A DNA stretch of 64,000 nucleotides. Source: Saccharomonospora xinjiangensis XJ-54. GTDB taxonomy: Bacteria > Actinomycetota > Actinomycetes > Mycobacteriales > Pseudonocardiaceae. Below the pieces are notes generated by a model. That model saw only the letters and a list, made by a program, of their open reading frames with translations. It searched no databases and had not been told where the DNA came from. A program made the translations under genes and the position numbers. Positions 8,601-16,417 of this stretch are shown here, piece by piece. Position 1 is the stretch's first letter, and every line of letters begins with the position of its first letter. The stretch is from the NCBI RefSeq assembly GCF_000258175.1, contig NZ_JH636049.1:3511482-3575481 (forward strand), read 5' to 3'.

Positions 8601-9080
8601 TCAGGGTGCTGAGTCGGGGCCTGTCGCCTGCGGTGGTTGACGACGGTTCGCCTGGCGTTCCCGGCCCGGACGGCCCAGGCCGGCGAGCCGGCAGAGGGCA
8701 TCGAAGCCGTCATCGCTGCCGGGCCAATGCGCTCGCACGGCCTCGACGCCTGCTCGGCGGACGACGGAGCGCAGGACAGCGGTGACGATGATGACGTCAT
8801 CGGCCCAGCCGAGTAGGGGCACGAAGTCCGGGACGAGGTCGATCGGCATCGCGAGGTAGGCCAGGAGCAACGTGAGACGGATACGAACACCCCGGGGTAG
8901 GGCGCGGTCGGCGGCCAGCCTGCGCAGCAGCCGCACCAGGTCTGGCAGTAGCCGCAGCGACTCGCGGAGCACACCGGCACGGGGGCGCATCACCAGCAAG
9001 GCGGCGATCAACGCAAGCCACGCGACGAGCACGCCCGCTGCGCTGCCGATCAGCACATCGACCCAGCCTGTTCCGGTCAT
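8601..9080 (-). CDS. YkvA/DUF1232 family membrane protein
   Basis: A 159-residue protein. Residues 10-30 form a transmembrane helix, and residues 78-95 hold the DUF1232 signature MPIDLVPDFVPLLGWADD followed by a second hydrophobic stretch. The C-terminal 40 residues are Arg/Gln/Pro-rich and probably disordered. DUF1232/YkvA proteins are small membrane proteins without a settled function. The ATG at 9080 is the first in frame and encodes a plausible N-terminus. No operon partner is evident; the gene upstream on this strand is absent. Confidence 0.8.
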   Translation of the reverse strand: MTGTGWVDVLIGSAAGVLVAWLALIAALLVMRPRAGVLRESLRLLPDLVRLLRRLAADRALPRGVRIRLTLLLAYLAMPIDLVPDFVPLLGWADDVIIVTAVLRSVVRRAGVEAVRAHWPGSDDGFDALCRLAGLGRPGRERQANRRQPPQATGPDSAP

Positions 9081-9313
9081 CGGGGTTGCCCTTCCACGGC
9101 GGTCAGGTGGACGCCTCGGTGCGGTCGCGACAGGACGAGAGCGAACAAGGCGGACTCTTCGCTCACACTCGCCAGTGTCCCTGTGTCCGGCCGCTCGGCG
9201 TGGTTGGCGTTCGTGTTCGGCATAGTGCAGTCGCCGTGCGCGAACGTGGCGGTGGCGGCGTGCCCTCCGCTGCTGCTGGCGGTCGAGTTGCTGAACCGGT
9301 GTGCATCCAGCGC

Positions 9314-9424
9314 ATGGACCTGTGCATGCCGCTGGAGGAGTTCGTGACCAGCCCGAAGCGCGCCGAGATCCTCGCCCTGCGCGAAGCGGAGTACCAGCGG
9401 CTCACCGCCCGCCTCGCCGGATAA
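9314..9424 (+). CDS. Possible 36-residue peptide or 3' remnant of a lost gene
   Basis: A short frame of helical, charged character (EEFVTSPKRAEILALREAEYQRLTARL) ends 36 bases before the CYTH gene. The upstream part of the same frame (from about 9086) is Gly/Arg/Val-rich and unlike a normal protein, so this may be the tail of a degraded gene rather than a real small gene. No function can be named. Confidence 0.3.
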   Translation: MDLCMPLEEFVTSPKRAEILALREAEYQRLTARLAG

Positions 9425-9460
9425 CGTCCATCACTGATCACCATCGAAAAGGAGCCCGCA

Positions 9461-9991
9461 GTGCCCATCGAGCACGAAGCCAAGATCCTCGACATCGACC
9501 CCGACGCCATGCAACGGCTGATCCTGGACAAGGGCGGCCAGAAGCTCGGCGAGCGGTTCATGCGCCGCTATGTCTACGACATCACCCCTGGCGACCGGTC
9601 CACGTGGATCAGGCTGCGCGACACCGGCGACGAGATCACGTTGACCGTCAAGCAGATCACCAGCGACGCCATTGACGGCACCCACGAGATTGAAGTGGAC
9701 GTCGATGACTTCGCCGCCACCAACGCGCTGCTGAACGTTCTCGGCTTCACCGCGAAGTCCTACCAGGAGACCAAGCGCACCAGCTTCATCCTCGACGGCG
9801 CACAGGTCGAGATCGACACCTGGCCCCAAATCCCCCCGTACCTGGAGATCGAAGCCGGGTCCAAGGACGAGGTGATCAGGGTCGCCGGACTGCTTGGCCA
9901 CACCGAAGCAGACCTGACCGGCGAGAACACCATCAAGATCTACGCCCGCTACGGCATCGACCTCAACACCATCCCCGAGTTGCGTTTCTGA
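9461..9991 (+). CDS. CYTH-domain protein (class IV adenylate cyclase / triphosphatase superfamily)
   Basis: A 176-residue protein with the CYTH layout. The N-terminal ExExK motif (E4-x-E6-x-K8) begins strand 1, followed by basic and acidic strands (STWIRLRDTGDEITLTVKQI, HEIEVDVDDF) and a final strand pair with an E-rich motif (YLEIEAGS). CYTH tunnels bind triphosphates with two metal ions; members are adenylate cyclases, thiamine triphosphatases or inorganic triphosphatases, and the exact activity cannot be read here. GTG at 9461 has AAAGGAG 9 bases upstream. It sits between a small remnant and a recombinase fragment, so it may belong to an old mobile cargo. A shorter CYTH gene lies at 47427. 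Confidence 0.8.
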   Translation: MPIEHEAKILDIDPDAMQRLILDKGGQKLGERFMRRYVYDITPGDRSTWIRLRDTGDEITLTVKQITSDAIDGTHEIEVDVDDFAATNALLNVLGFTAKSYQETKRTSFILDGAQVEIDTWPQIPPYLEIEAGSKDEVIRVAGLLGHTEADLTGENTIKIYARYGIDLNTIPELRF

Positions 9992-10047
9992 CCATCGCCA
10001 CCCGTCCACCGCACCCGGCACGACCTCATCGCCGATCGGCCCTGCGG

Positions 10048-10548
10048 GTGTGCGGCCCCCGCACGCCCACCAGGAGCCCGCCAGCCGTGAGCGCCATCGC
10101 CCACGAACAGACCCAGCACCGCGCCGCGCACGCCGACCGGCACGCCGAACTCACCGCCGTCGAGAACGAGATCACCAAGACCGGGCAGGCCATCGACCGG
10201 TACCTGGCCGCGTTCGAGCGCGGCACCATGGATGAAGAACTCGTCGCCGACCGGCTCACCGAACTCCGCGTCCGCCGCGACGAACTCACCCTCGCGCTCG
10301 ACGACGAGCCCACCCCTGAGCCCACCACCCTGGCGGCGGTGGCCGATCACTTCACCGAGATCATCACCAGCGGCACCCACAATCAGGCCAAGGCACTTGT
10401 CGAAGCCCTCGTCGCCAAGGTCACCATCACCGGCCCGACCGGCTCATCCCGGTACTCTCCGCATCCCCAACCCCCGCAACAACGATGGGGCCGCACCCGC
10501 CCTAGCAGCGGAAACGGCCCCGAGCGGAGTGGTTCGCACAATGACTGA
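10048..10548 (+). pseudogene. C-terminal remnant of a large serine recombinase
   Basis: The frame encodes the coiled-coil and C-terminal part of a large serine recombinase: ELTAVENEITKTGQAIDRYL followed by AAFERGTMDEELVADRL and a helix with repeated charged residues, then LAAVADHFTEIITSG. The catalytic resolvase domain and the zinc ribbon are absent upstream, where the CYTH gene ends at 9991. GTG at 10087 could start a 153-residue product, but this would be only a fragment. The remnant stops six bases before a tRNA gene, suggesting a decayed integrative element. Assignment is by pattern recognition of the recombinase tail. Confidence 0.65.
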
Positions 10549-10553
10549 ATCGG

Positions 10554-10627
10554 TGGGCCCGGTGGGACTCGAACCCACACTGGCACGGACCTAAACCGTG
10601 TGCCTCTGCCAATTGGGCTACGGGCCC
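10554..10627 (-). tRNA. tRNA with anticodon UAG (Leu codon CUA), short variable loop
   Basis: A complete cloverleaf can be folded on the minus strand: a 7-bp acceptor GGGCCCG/CGGGCCC, an anticodon stem CACGG/CCGTG around loop TTTAGGT (anticodon TAG), a T arm GTGGG-TTCGAGT-CCCAC and discriminator A. CCA is not fully encoded (CCG). The D stem is weak. The variable region is only 5 bases (CCAGT), whereas bacterial leucine tRNAs usually have a long variable arm. The anticodon reading gives Leu; the short arm makes the identity worth checking. Confidence 0.8.
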
Positions 10628-10817
10628 GACACCGTGCAGCCTAACGCCTTGCCCCTCGCCACGATGTGAGCGGTGACGAGGTTCGCGCCACCCGGCCTCC
10701 GGGGTGGCCGTCTCGGGTCGATCCGCCGATGTGCCGGACGGTGTGGCCGGTGGGGCGGGCCTGCCTGCGGTGATCTACCGTGACAGCACGGCGAACAGTG
10801 CTTTTCAGGGAGGACAC

Positions 10818-11039
10818 GTGGCGCGCGACCCCGAGACGATCGAACGCGACATCGAGAAGGCCAGGGAGGCCCTCGCGGTCACCCTGGACCGCATCGGTGA
10901 GAAGGCGAATCCGAAACAGCTCGCCGACTCGGCGCGGAGCACTGTCCAGGCCAAGTTCGACGAGCCGAAGGTGAAGTACCCGCTGATCGGTGCGGGTTTG
11001 TTGCTCGGCGTCCTGCTGCTGCGCAAGCTTCTGCGCTGA
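10818..11039 (+). CDS. DUF3618 family small membrane protein
   Basis: A 73-residue protein. It begins ARDPETIERDIEKAREALAVTLD, the charged helical start typical of DUF3618, continues with KANPKQLADSARSTVQ, and ends in one transmembrane helix (PLIGAGLLLGVLLLRKLLR). GTG at 10818 is selected because GGGAGG lies 5-8 bases upstream. DUF3618 proteins are widespread in actinobacteria, often near competence- or stress-related membrane proteins; their role is not known. A 13-bp-arm hairpin follows. Confidence 0.85.
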   Translation: MARDPETIERDIEKAREALAVTLDRIGEKANPKQLADSARSTVQAKFDEPKVKYPLIGAGLLLGVLLLRKLLR

Positions 11040-11057
11040 GCCGACGCCGAGCCGGGG

Positions 11058-11086
11058 GAGACGTCGCGGGCTGCCCGCGACGTCTC
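11058..11086. terminator. Bidirectional hairpin between convergent genes
   Basis: Arms GAGACGTCGCGGG and CCCGCGACGTCTC (13 bp, perfect) with a 3-base loop lie between the DUF3618 gene and the convergent gene ending at 11085, overlapping that gene's stop codon. It can terminate both transcripts. Confidence 0.75.
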
Positions 11087-11555
11087 AGCCCACGTGGGCG
11101 TAGCGGCGTGGCGCGCCCTGCGGCTCGCGGCTCAGTTCCTTGCGCGGCACAGTCGCGGTCGCGGGCTTGCCGGTCTCCTCACCCTTCTTTGACACGCCTG
11201 TCTTCGACACGTCCTTCTTCGCAGCGCCCTCCTGCGCGTCGTCCTCCGGCGCCTGCTCTGTGGGCTCCAACCCCTCGTCGTCGCTCGCCACCGGTTCCGC
11301 AGGTGTCGCCAGGGTGAGCCGCGCGGTCATGTAGGTGGAAGTGAACTCGTACGCACTGCCGTTGAGCAGGTGCACGACCGTCGGCGCGTTGCCTTCGCCC
11401 GCAAGCTGCTCCACGAGCTGGTCGGCGCGGTCCCGTGCGGCGATGATGCCCGACGCTTCCCCGTTCAGCGTCTTGCCGAGACCGGACACGGTGACGGTCC
11501 AGTCCTCCTCGCGTTGCACGTACTTCGCCGTGATTGTCTGCATCGCCTGCTTCAT
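11085..11555 (-). CDS. Hypothetical protein with HicB-like N-terminal fold and acidic/Lys-rich tail
   Basis: A 156-residue protein. Residues 8-50 (AKYVQREEDWTVTVSGLGKTL, then a helix IIAARDRADQLVEQLA) resemble the beta-beta-helix of HicB-like or related small domains. Residues 75-156 are acidic and then Lys/Thr-rich, probably disordered. No toxin partner lies nearby. The first ATG (11555) has GAGGGG immediately upstream, which is too close, so translation could begin at the ATG at 11543. Function unknown; the HicB comparison is by pattern only. Confidence 0.6.
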   Translation of the reverse strand: MKQAMQTITAKYVQREEDWTVTVSGLGKTLNGEASGIIAARDRADQLVEQLAGEGNAPTVVHLLNGSAYEFTSTYMTARLTLATPAEPVASDDEGLEPTEQAPEDDAQEGAAKKDVSKTGVSKKGEETGKPATATVPRKELSREPQGAPRRYAHVG

Positions 11556-11736
11556 CCCCTCTTCAGGACAGAGGCACGCTAATTCAGCAGGACGTTCCCC
11601 TGTCTTTATGACGATGATTCAAGTCTGTAATGCGACCAGCGGGCCAGCAACAGGAGGCGGCAGAAAAAGCTACCCACAGTGATAACACTCTCAGTCTGTA
11701 GCCACGAAGGGTGAACCTAACGGCCCGTATCGTCGA

Positions 11737-12357
11737 TCATCGTGGCGCGAGGTGACGTAGGCCGCCCCACAGGAGATTCATCGTGTAGTCCGTGGCCGCC
11801 TGTGGAGTGATGTCCTCGTTTTGCTCGCACCAGATCGCCAGCCGCTCGCAGCCGCCGACCACGAACTCGGCCATGGCATGCGCCAGCGCGGCGTCGGGCA
11901 CGTCAAGATGGCCCACCAGGAGAGAGGCGATGAGGTCTGTCTGCTGCCTGCGGGTGGCTTCGAGTTCGTCGGCCGCCGAGGTTCCGACGAGGCTCATCTC
12001 GTGTCGCAGCAGCGACCACGCCTGCCTCCGGTCGCGAACGAACTCGAAGAACGCCAGCAACCCCTTGCGCAGCGCGTCTTCCGCGCTCGTCGCCCCGAGT
12101 ACAGCCTGCTCGGTGGCCACTCGAAGAGCCGACCGGGCAGTCTGGATGCACGCGAGCAACAGCCCTTCCTTCGACTGGAAGTACTCGTAGAGCATCGGTT
12201 TGGACACGCCGACCCTTTCGGCGATCTCGTCCATCGACGCGGCTGAGTAGCCACGCTCGGCGAACACGCTCTCGGCGACCTCGATCATCTGCTGTTCGCG
12301 TTCGGCTCGTGGCATCCGCCTGCGTCGCTGTGTCCGGGGCTTTGCAGTCGCGCTCAC
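11737..12357 (-). CDS. TetR family transcriptional regulator
   Basis: A 206-residue protein. The N-terminal helix-turn-helix reads ASMDEIAERVGVSKPMLYEYFQSKEGLL (about 41-68), the TetR recognition pattern, and the remaining helices form the ligand-binding domain (MSLVGTSAADELEATRRQQTD and WCEQNEDITPQ). The GTG start at 12357 faces the start of the flavin monooxygenase gene across 80 bases, so it most likely represses itself and that gene. Repeated GGGTAA-type elements in the gap are candidate operators. The ligand is unknown; a ketone or lipid substrate of the monooxygenase is a natural guess. Confidence 0.9.
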   Translation of the reverse strand: MSATAKPRTQRRRRMPRAEREQQMIEVAESVFAERGYSAASMDEIAERVGVSKPMLYEYFQSKEGLLLACIQTARSALRVATEQAVLGATSAEDALRKGLLAFFEFVRDRRQAWSLLRHEMSLVGTSAADELEATRRQQTDLIASLLVGHLDVPDAALAHAMAEFVVGGCERLAIWCEQNEDITPQAATDYTMNLLWGGLRHLAPR

Positions 12358-12368
12358 GATCGTTATCC

Positions 12369-12393
12369 TACCCGCAGTAACCTACTCCGGGTA
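12369..12393. promoter_or_regulatory. Candidate TetR operator between regulator and monooxygenase
   Basis: Inverted TACCCG (12369-12374) and CGGGTA (12388-12393) elements lie in the 80-bp divergent gap, and a further GGGGTAAC sits near 12404-12411. The spacing suits a TetR-type dimer, but the arms are short, so this is only a candidate. Confidence 0.4.
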
Positions 12394-12437
12394 AGGTGGA
12401 CGCGGGGTAACAGGAACTGTCGCATGGAGGCACGGAC

Positions 12438-13946
12438 ATGGGCCATCGCACCGAGACCGGTGTCGTCATCGTCGGAACCGGGTTCTCCGGCCTCGGCATG
12501 GCGATCCAGCTGCGCAGGGACGGCCGCGACGACTTCGTCGTGCTGGAGAAGGCCGACGAGGTGGGCGGCACCTGGCGCGACAACACCTATCCGGGGTGCG
12601 CGTGCGACATCCAGTCCCACATGTACTCGTACTCCTTCGAGCAGAACCCCAACTGGTCCCGATCCTTCTCGCCGCAGCCGGAGATCTTCGGCTACCTACG
12701 CGGGGTGGCGACGAAGTACGGACTCTATCCCCTCATCCACTTCGGCAGGGAGATGACGGGTGCGCGGTGGGACGAGGGCGAACACCGCTGGCACGTCACC
12801 ACGGCGAAGGGCGACGAGTACGTGGCCCGCTACCTCGTCTGCGGTGTGGGGGCGCTGCACCTGCCGCAGATCCCCGAACTCACCGGTGCGGAACGATTCA
12901 CGGGCCCGGCGTTCCACTCGGCGAGATGGGACCACGACTTCGATGCGCGCGGCAAGCGGGTGGCCGTGGTCGGCACGGGAGCCAGCGCGATCCAGTTCGT
13001 GCCGAAGCTCGCGGAGCAGGTGCGCAGTCTGCACATCTTCCAGCGCACGCCGCCGTGGGTGATGCCGAAGCCCGATCACGACATGCCGGGCTGGGTCAAG
13101 AAGCTGTTCGCTCGTGTGCCGCTCGCGCAAAGGGCCTACCGCGACTTCCTGTACTGGACCCTGGAACTGCGTGCGGTCGGCTTCAACGGCGACAGGCGCA
13201 TCATGCGACTCGCGCAGCGGGTCGCGAAGCGGCACCTCGACAAGCACATCTCCGATCCCGTGCTGAGGGCGAAGCTCACGCCGGATTACGTGCTCGGGTG
13301 CAAACGGGTGCTGATCTCGAACGACTACTATCCCGCGCTGGCTCGTGACAATGTCGAAGTGATCACCGAGGGCATCGCCGAGGTCACCGAGAACGGCATC
13401 CTCGACAAGTCCGGAACGGAACGCGAGTTCGACGCGATCATCTACGGAACCGGCTTCCACGTCACCGACGGCTTCGACCACCTCGACATCGTGGGGGCCG
13501 ACGGCACCAACCTCGGCAAACGGTGGGCGAAGCACGGCATGCAGACGCATCTCGGCATCACGGCCAGCGGCTACCCGAACCTGTTCTTCCTGCTCGGCCC
13601 CAACACCGGGCTGGGGCACAACTCGGTGGTCTTCATGATCGAGCAGCAGATCCGGTACATCGCCGAGGCCATGCGCTACGTCGAGGCTCACGGAGCCGAC
13701 GCCATCGAGGTGCGCGCCGACACGCAGGCGCAGTTCAACGCCGATATCCAGCGCAAGCTCGCGAACGGCATCTGGACGCGGGGAGGATGCAAGAGCTGGT
13801 ATCTCGACTCGCAGGGCGTCAACCGCACCATCTGGCCCGGGTTCACCTGGCGGTACTGGATGCGCACGCGCAAGCTCGACCCGGCCGACTTCCGGCTCTC
13901 ACGCCGCGCTACAGCGTCGCCGCGGACAACTTCCTCAGCCGCATGA
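12438..13946 (+). CDS. Flavin-dependent Baeyer-Villiger-type monooxygenase
   Basis: A 502-residue FAD/NADPH enzyme. GxGxxG for FAD is VIVGTGFSGLG (10-20), followed by the acidic end of strand 2 (VVLEKADEVGGTW). The Baeyer-Villiger fingerprint FxGxxxHxxxW is present as F154-T-G-P-A-F-H160-S-A-R-W164, and the second dinucleotide site is VAVVGTGASAIQ. Such enzymes insert oxygen next to a carbonyl or oxidise sulfur/nitrogen using NADPH and O2. Similarity to cyclic and steroid ketone monooxygenases of actinomycetes is general only. ATG 12438 is divergent to TetR. The 3' end overlaps the convergent XRE gene by 38 bases. Confidence 0.9.
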   Translation: MGHRTETGVVIVGTGFSGLGMAIQLRRDGRDDFVVLEKADEVGGTWRDNTYPGCACDIQSHMYSYSFEQNPNWSRSFSPQPEIFGYLRGVATKYGLYPLIHFGREMTGARWDEGEHRWHVTTAKGDEYVARYLVCGVGALHLPQIPELTGAERFTGPAFHSARWDHDFDARGKRVAVVGTGASAIQFVPKLAEQVRSLHIFQRTPPWVMPKPDHDMPGWVKKLFARVPLAQRAYRDFLYWTLELRAVGFNGDRRIMRLAQRVAKRHLDKHISDPVLRAKLTPDYVLGCKRVLISNDYYPALARDNVEVITEGIAEVTENGILDKSGTEREFDAIIYGTGFHVTDGFDHLDIVGADGTNLGKRWAKHGMQTHLGITASGYPNLFFLLGPNTGLGHNSVVFMIEQQIRYIAEAMRYVEAHGADAIEVRADTQAQFNADIQRKLANGIWTRGGCKSWYLDSQGVNRTIWPGFTWRYWMRTRKLDPADFRLSRRATASPRTTSSAA

Positions 13947-14385
13947 GAAGGTCCTCGGTCCGCAGGTCGCACAGCGATGCGAGCTGCTCAAGGGTCGCCC
14001 TGTCGAAACGCACGTCGGCGGACCCGCCCGCGGCGAGCCTGCCGCGTGCCCAGCGGCGCAGCGGGAGCAGTTCGGGTTGTTCGTCGGCCACCACGTCGGC
14101 CAGATTGACCCGCACCTGGCCTGCTTCGTGGTCGAAGATCCTGTCGTGCACGCGTGCGAGCAGATTCTGCGGCAGCTCGTCCATCGCGAGGCACAGTTCG
14201 GCCAACCTGACGACGGAGCACTGCCGCGTGCCGAGTTCGTAGGTGGCGAGCGTCTGCAACGAGATCCCGCTTTGCAGGCGCTCGCCCAGTTCCTTGCGGG
14301 TCCAGCCGCGCCGGGTTCGCAGCTTGCGCAGTTCCTCGCCCAGGATTCTCTGGTACGTGTCGGTGTCGATCAACACTGGTGTCAC
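13909..14385 (-). CDS. XRE-family helix-turn-helix regulator
   Basis: About 158 residues. The N-terminal half carries an XRE helix-turn-helix: LGEELRKLRTRRGWTRKELGERL, then SLQTLATYELGTRQCSVVRLAEL. The C-terminal half is helical with Leu/Arg repeats (LCDLRTEDLLMRLRKLSA) and may bind a partner. GTG at 14385 is used; a second in-frame GTG a few codons later has AGGTGA at good distance and could be the true start. The upstream extension to 14481 is Arg/Phe/Trp-rich and not credible. Its target is unknown. It is convergent with and overlaps the monooxygenase 3' end. Confidence 0.8.
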   Translation of the reverse strand: MTPVLIDTDTYQRILGEELRKLRTRRGWTRKELGERLQSGISLQTLATYELGTRQCSVVRLAELCLAMDELPQNLLARVHDRIFDHEAGQVRVNLADVVADEQPELLPLRRWARGRLAAGGSADVRFDRATLEQLASLCDLRTEDLLMRLRKLSAATL

Positions 14386-14556
14386 CTGCTCATGCCGTTC
14401 GTCGAATCTTCTACGACATGTGAATGGGCGAAGGGGCTCGCGCTTACGCGGCGGGCGGAAGAAAACCCACCAATTCGACACTGTTGGCCCGAACGGCGCA
14501 GTCTACTGCGCTGTTCGGCGCAGCGGGCCTCCCTGTGGGGAGAGACGCTGATCGCT

Positions 14557-16281
14557 TCAGTTCACGCAGGTGACGCCGTCAGCGGTGATCGGTTCCTCCG
14601 CCGCCCCCTTGCCTGCCTGCGAAGGGGCCTTGGCGCCCGGTGCGTTGCCACCACCGGCTGGCCCTCCGGCAGCTGAAGCTCCGCTCGGGTCGTAGTCCGG
14701 CGCCAGCAGTACGCGCACGTGCCCTGAGGTGATCTCCGCGCTCTCCTCGACGGCGAGACCGCCGCCCAGCGCGTCGGCGACGGCCTGAGCGGAGGCGCGC
14801 TCGCCCGTCGCGGCCTGGACCACGCTCGCCTGCCGTGGCTCGTCGTTGGCGATTTCACCCTGCATGAAGCCCTGCGCGACCAGCGCCTCGGACACGGTGC
14901 CCGCGAGGCCCTGGACGTTCGAGGTGTTGTACACGTCCACGGTGATCTCGGCAGGTGAGGGGGCCGGCGGCTTGGTGACCTTCTTCCCCGACAGCTTCCC
15001 CACGAACTGCCTGACCTCCGCGGGATCCACCTGGACAGCCATCCCGTCGGGCGTGTCGTACTCGGGATTCACGATCGGGATGGTGCGGAACTGGATCTGC
15101 CCGCCCGTGAGCCCCTTGAGCTGCTGCGCGAAGGACAGGATGTCCCAGCCCTTGTTCACCACGACGGACTTCTGGATGGCTTCGACGAGATTGTTCAGCT
15201 TGGCTGGGTCGGCCAGCGTTCCGGCTGAGAGCACCTTGTTCGCCAGACCGGCGAGGAAAACCTGCTGCCGCACGACCCGGTCGAGGTCGCCCCGAAGGAG
15301 ACCGTGCCGTTGCCGGACGAACGCGAGCGCGTCCACCCCGGAGATGGTCTGTCTGCCTGCCTTGAAGTTAGCGCCGGAGTACGGGTCATTCGTGTCCTGC
15401 TTCAGACACACGTCAACACCACCGATCGCGTTGGTGATGTCGTAGAAGCCGAGCAGGTTGATGGAGGCATAGTTGTCGATGGTCTGCCCGGTCAGCGCCT
15501 CGATCGTCGCGATCAGCGTCTTGGCGCCCTCCTGGTTGCTGCGCAGCTCCAGTTCCTTCTCGTCGGTGACGCCCTGGGCTTGCAGATCCTTCTTCGCCGC
15601 CAGCTTCCCCCTCGCATAAGCAGAGTTGAGTTTGTGCTGGCCGAAGCCTGGGATCGTCACGTAGGAGTCCCTCGGCATGGACAGCGCGACTGCCTTCTTC
15701 CCGTCATTGGGAACATGCAGGAGGATCAGCGTGTCGGTGTTGAGTTCACCGTCGGCCGCACCCGCGTTGAGCTTGGCGAGCATGTCCTGCGGAAGCGGGT
15801 TGCCCTGGGCGTCAACACGACTGTCCATGCCGACCAGCAGGATGTCGCGTGCCCCGTCGGCGGGCCGATCGGCGTTCGAGATCACATCGGTTGTCGTCAG
15901 CCCGTTGACGAGGCCCTCCATGGCAGCCCAGGCATAGCCGGTGACGGTGAGTACGAGCATGGACACGATCGCCAATGCGGCCCTCGCCCCGGCCCCTGAA
16001 CCCTTGCGCCGGGCCGAGGTGGAGGACGTCGCCGGAGCGCCACCTCGGCCCGGCTGCCTGCCGGGCACGCGACGGTCACGGCCCTCTCCCGAGTGTGTGC
16101 GGACCTCGTCTCGTCCCGAGCGTGGTGCCGAGCCCGCTCGCGCGTCCCTGCCCGGCGGCTGCCTGCGTGCCTGCTGCGGCCTGCCCGCGCGGTCGGCGCC
16201 ACCCCCGCGCGGATCGACGGATGGCTGCCCGCGACGCGGTTGGCGCGGGCGGCGCGGTTCGTCTCCCGGCGGTCGATTCAC
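14557..16281 (-). CDS. LytR-CpsA-Psr (LCP) family protein with LytR_C domain
   Basis: A 574-residue membrane protein. Residues 1-105 are Arg/Pro/Gly-rich cytosolic sequence, then one transmembrane helix (AALAIVSMLVLTVTGYAWAAM). The LCP domain follows with DILLVGMDSR, NTDTLILLHV, SMPRDSYV, IGGVDVCL and FVRQRHGL plus the Arg-rich DLDRVVRQQ motif. The last 150 residues form a LytR_C domain (ITVDVYNTSNVQGLAGTVSEAL). LCP enzymes transfer lipid-linked glycopolymers to peptidoglycan; in mycolate-type actinobacteria they attach arabinogalactan. GTG at 16281 has AAAGGAG 8 bases upstream; the TTG at 16317 is rejected. Confidence 0.9.
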   Translation of the reverse strand: MNRPPGDEPRRPRQPRRGQPSVDPRGGGADRAGRPQQARRQPPGRDARAGSAPRSGRDEVRTHSGEGRDRRVPGRQPGRGGAPATSSTSARRKGSGAGARAALAIVSMLVLTVTGYAWAAMEGLVNGLTTTDVISNADRPADGARDILLVGMDSRVDAQGNPLPQDMLAKLNAGAADGELNTDTLILLHVPNDGKKAVALSMPRDSYVTIPGFGQHKLNSAYARGKLAAKKDLQAQGVTDEKELELRSNQEGAKTLIATIEALTGQTIDNYASINLLGFYDITNAIGGVDVCLKQDTNDPYSGANFKAGRQTISGVDALAFVRQRHGLLRGDLDRVVRQQVFLAGLANKVLSAGTLADPAKLNNLVEAIQKSVVVNKGWDILSFAQQLKGLTGGQIQFRTIPIVNPEYDTPDGMAVQVDPAEVRQFVGKLSGKKVTKPPAPSPAEITVDVYNTSNVQGLAGTVSEALVAQGFMQGEIANDEPRQASVVQAATGERASAQAVADALGGGLAVEESAEITSGHVRVLLAPDYDPSGASAAGGPAGGGNAPGAKAPSQAGKGAAEEPITADGVTCVN

Positions 16282-16417
16282 GCCAGGACTCCTTTCCGTC
16301 GCTGCTTCTCCCGTCAAGCGCCCTCACATGTTCGGACGCGCTGGCACCGGCTGCGGTTGTCGTAGAGTGCCACACGGCGAACGGCCGACACGGACACCAC
16401 CCCAGTCAGTGGCTCCG

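Noticed and set aside
10087-10548. Intact small DNA-binding gene starting at GTG 10087
   Set aside because: The product is only the coiled-coil end of a large serine recombinase; a stand-alone function is not supported.
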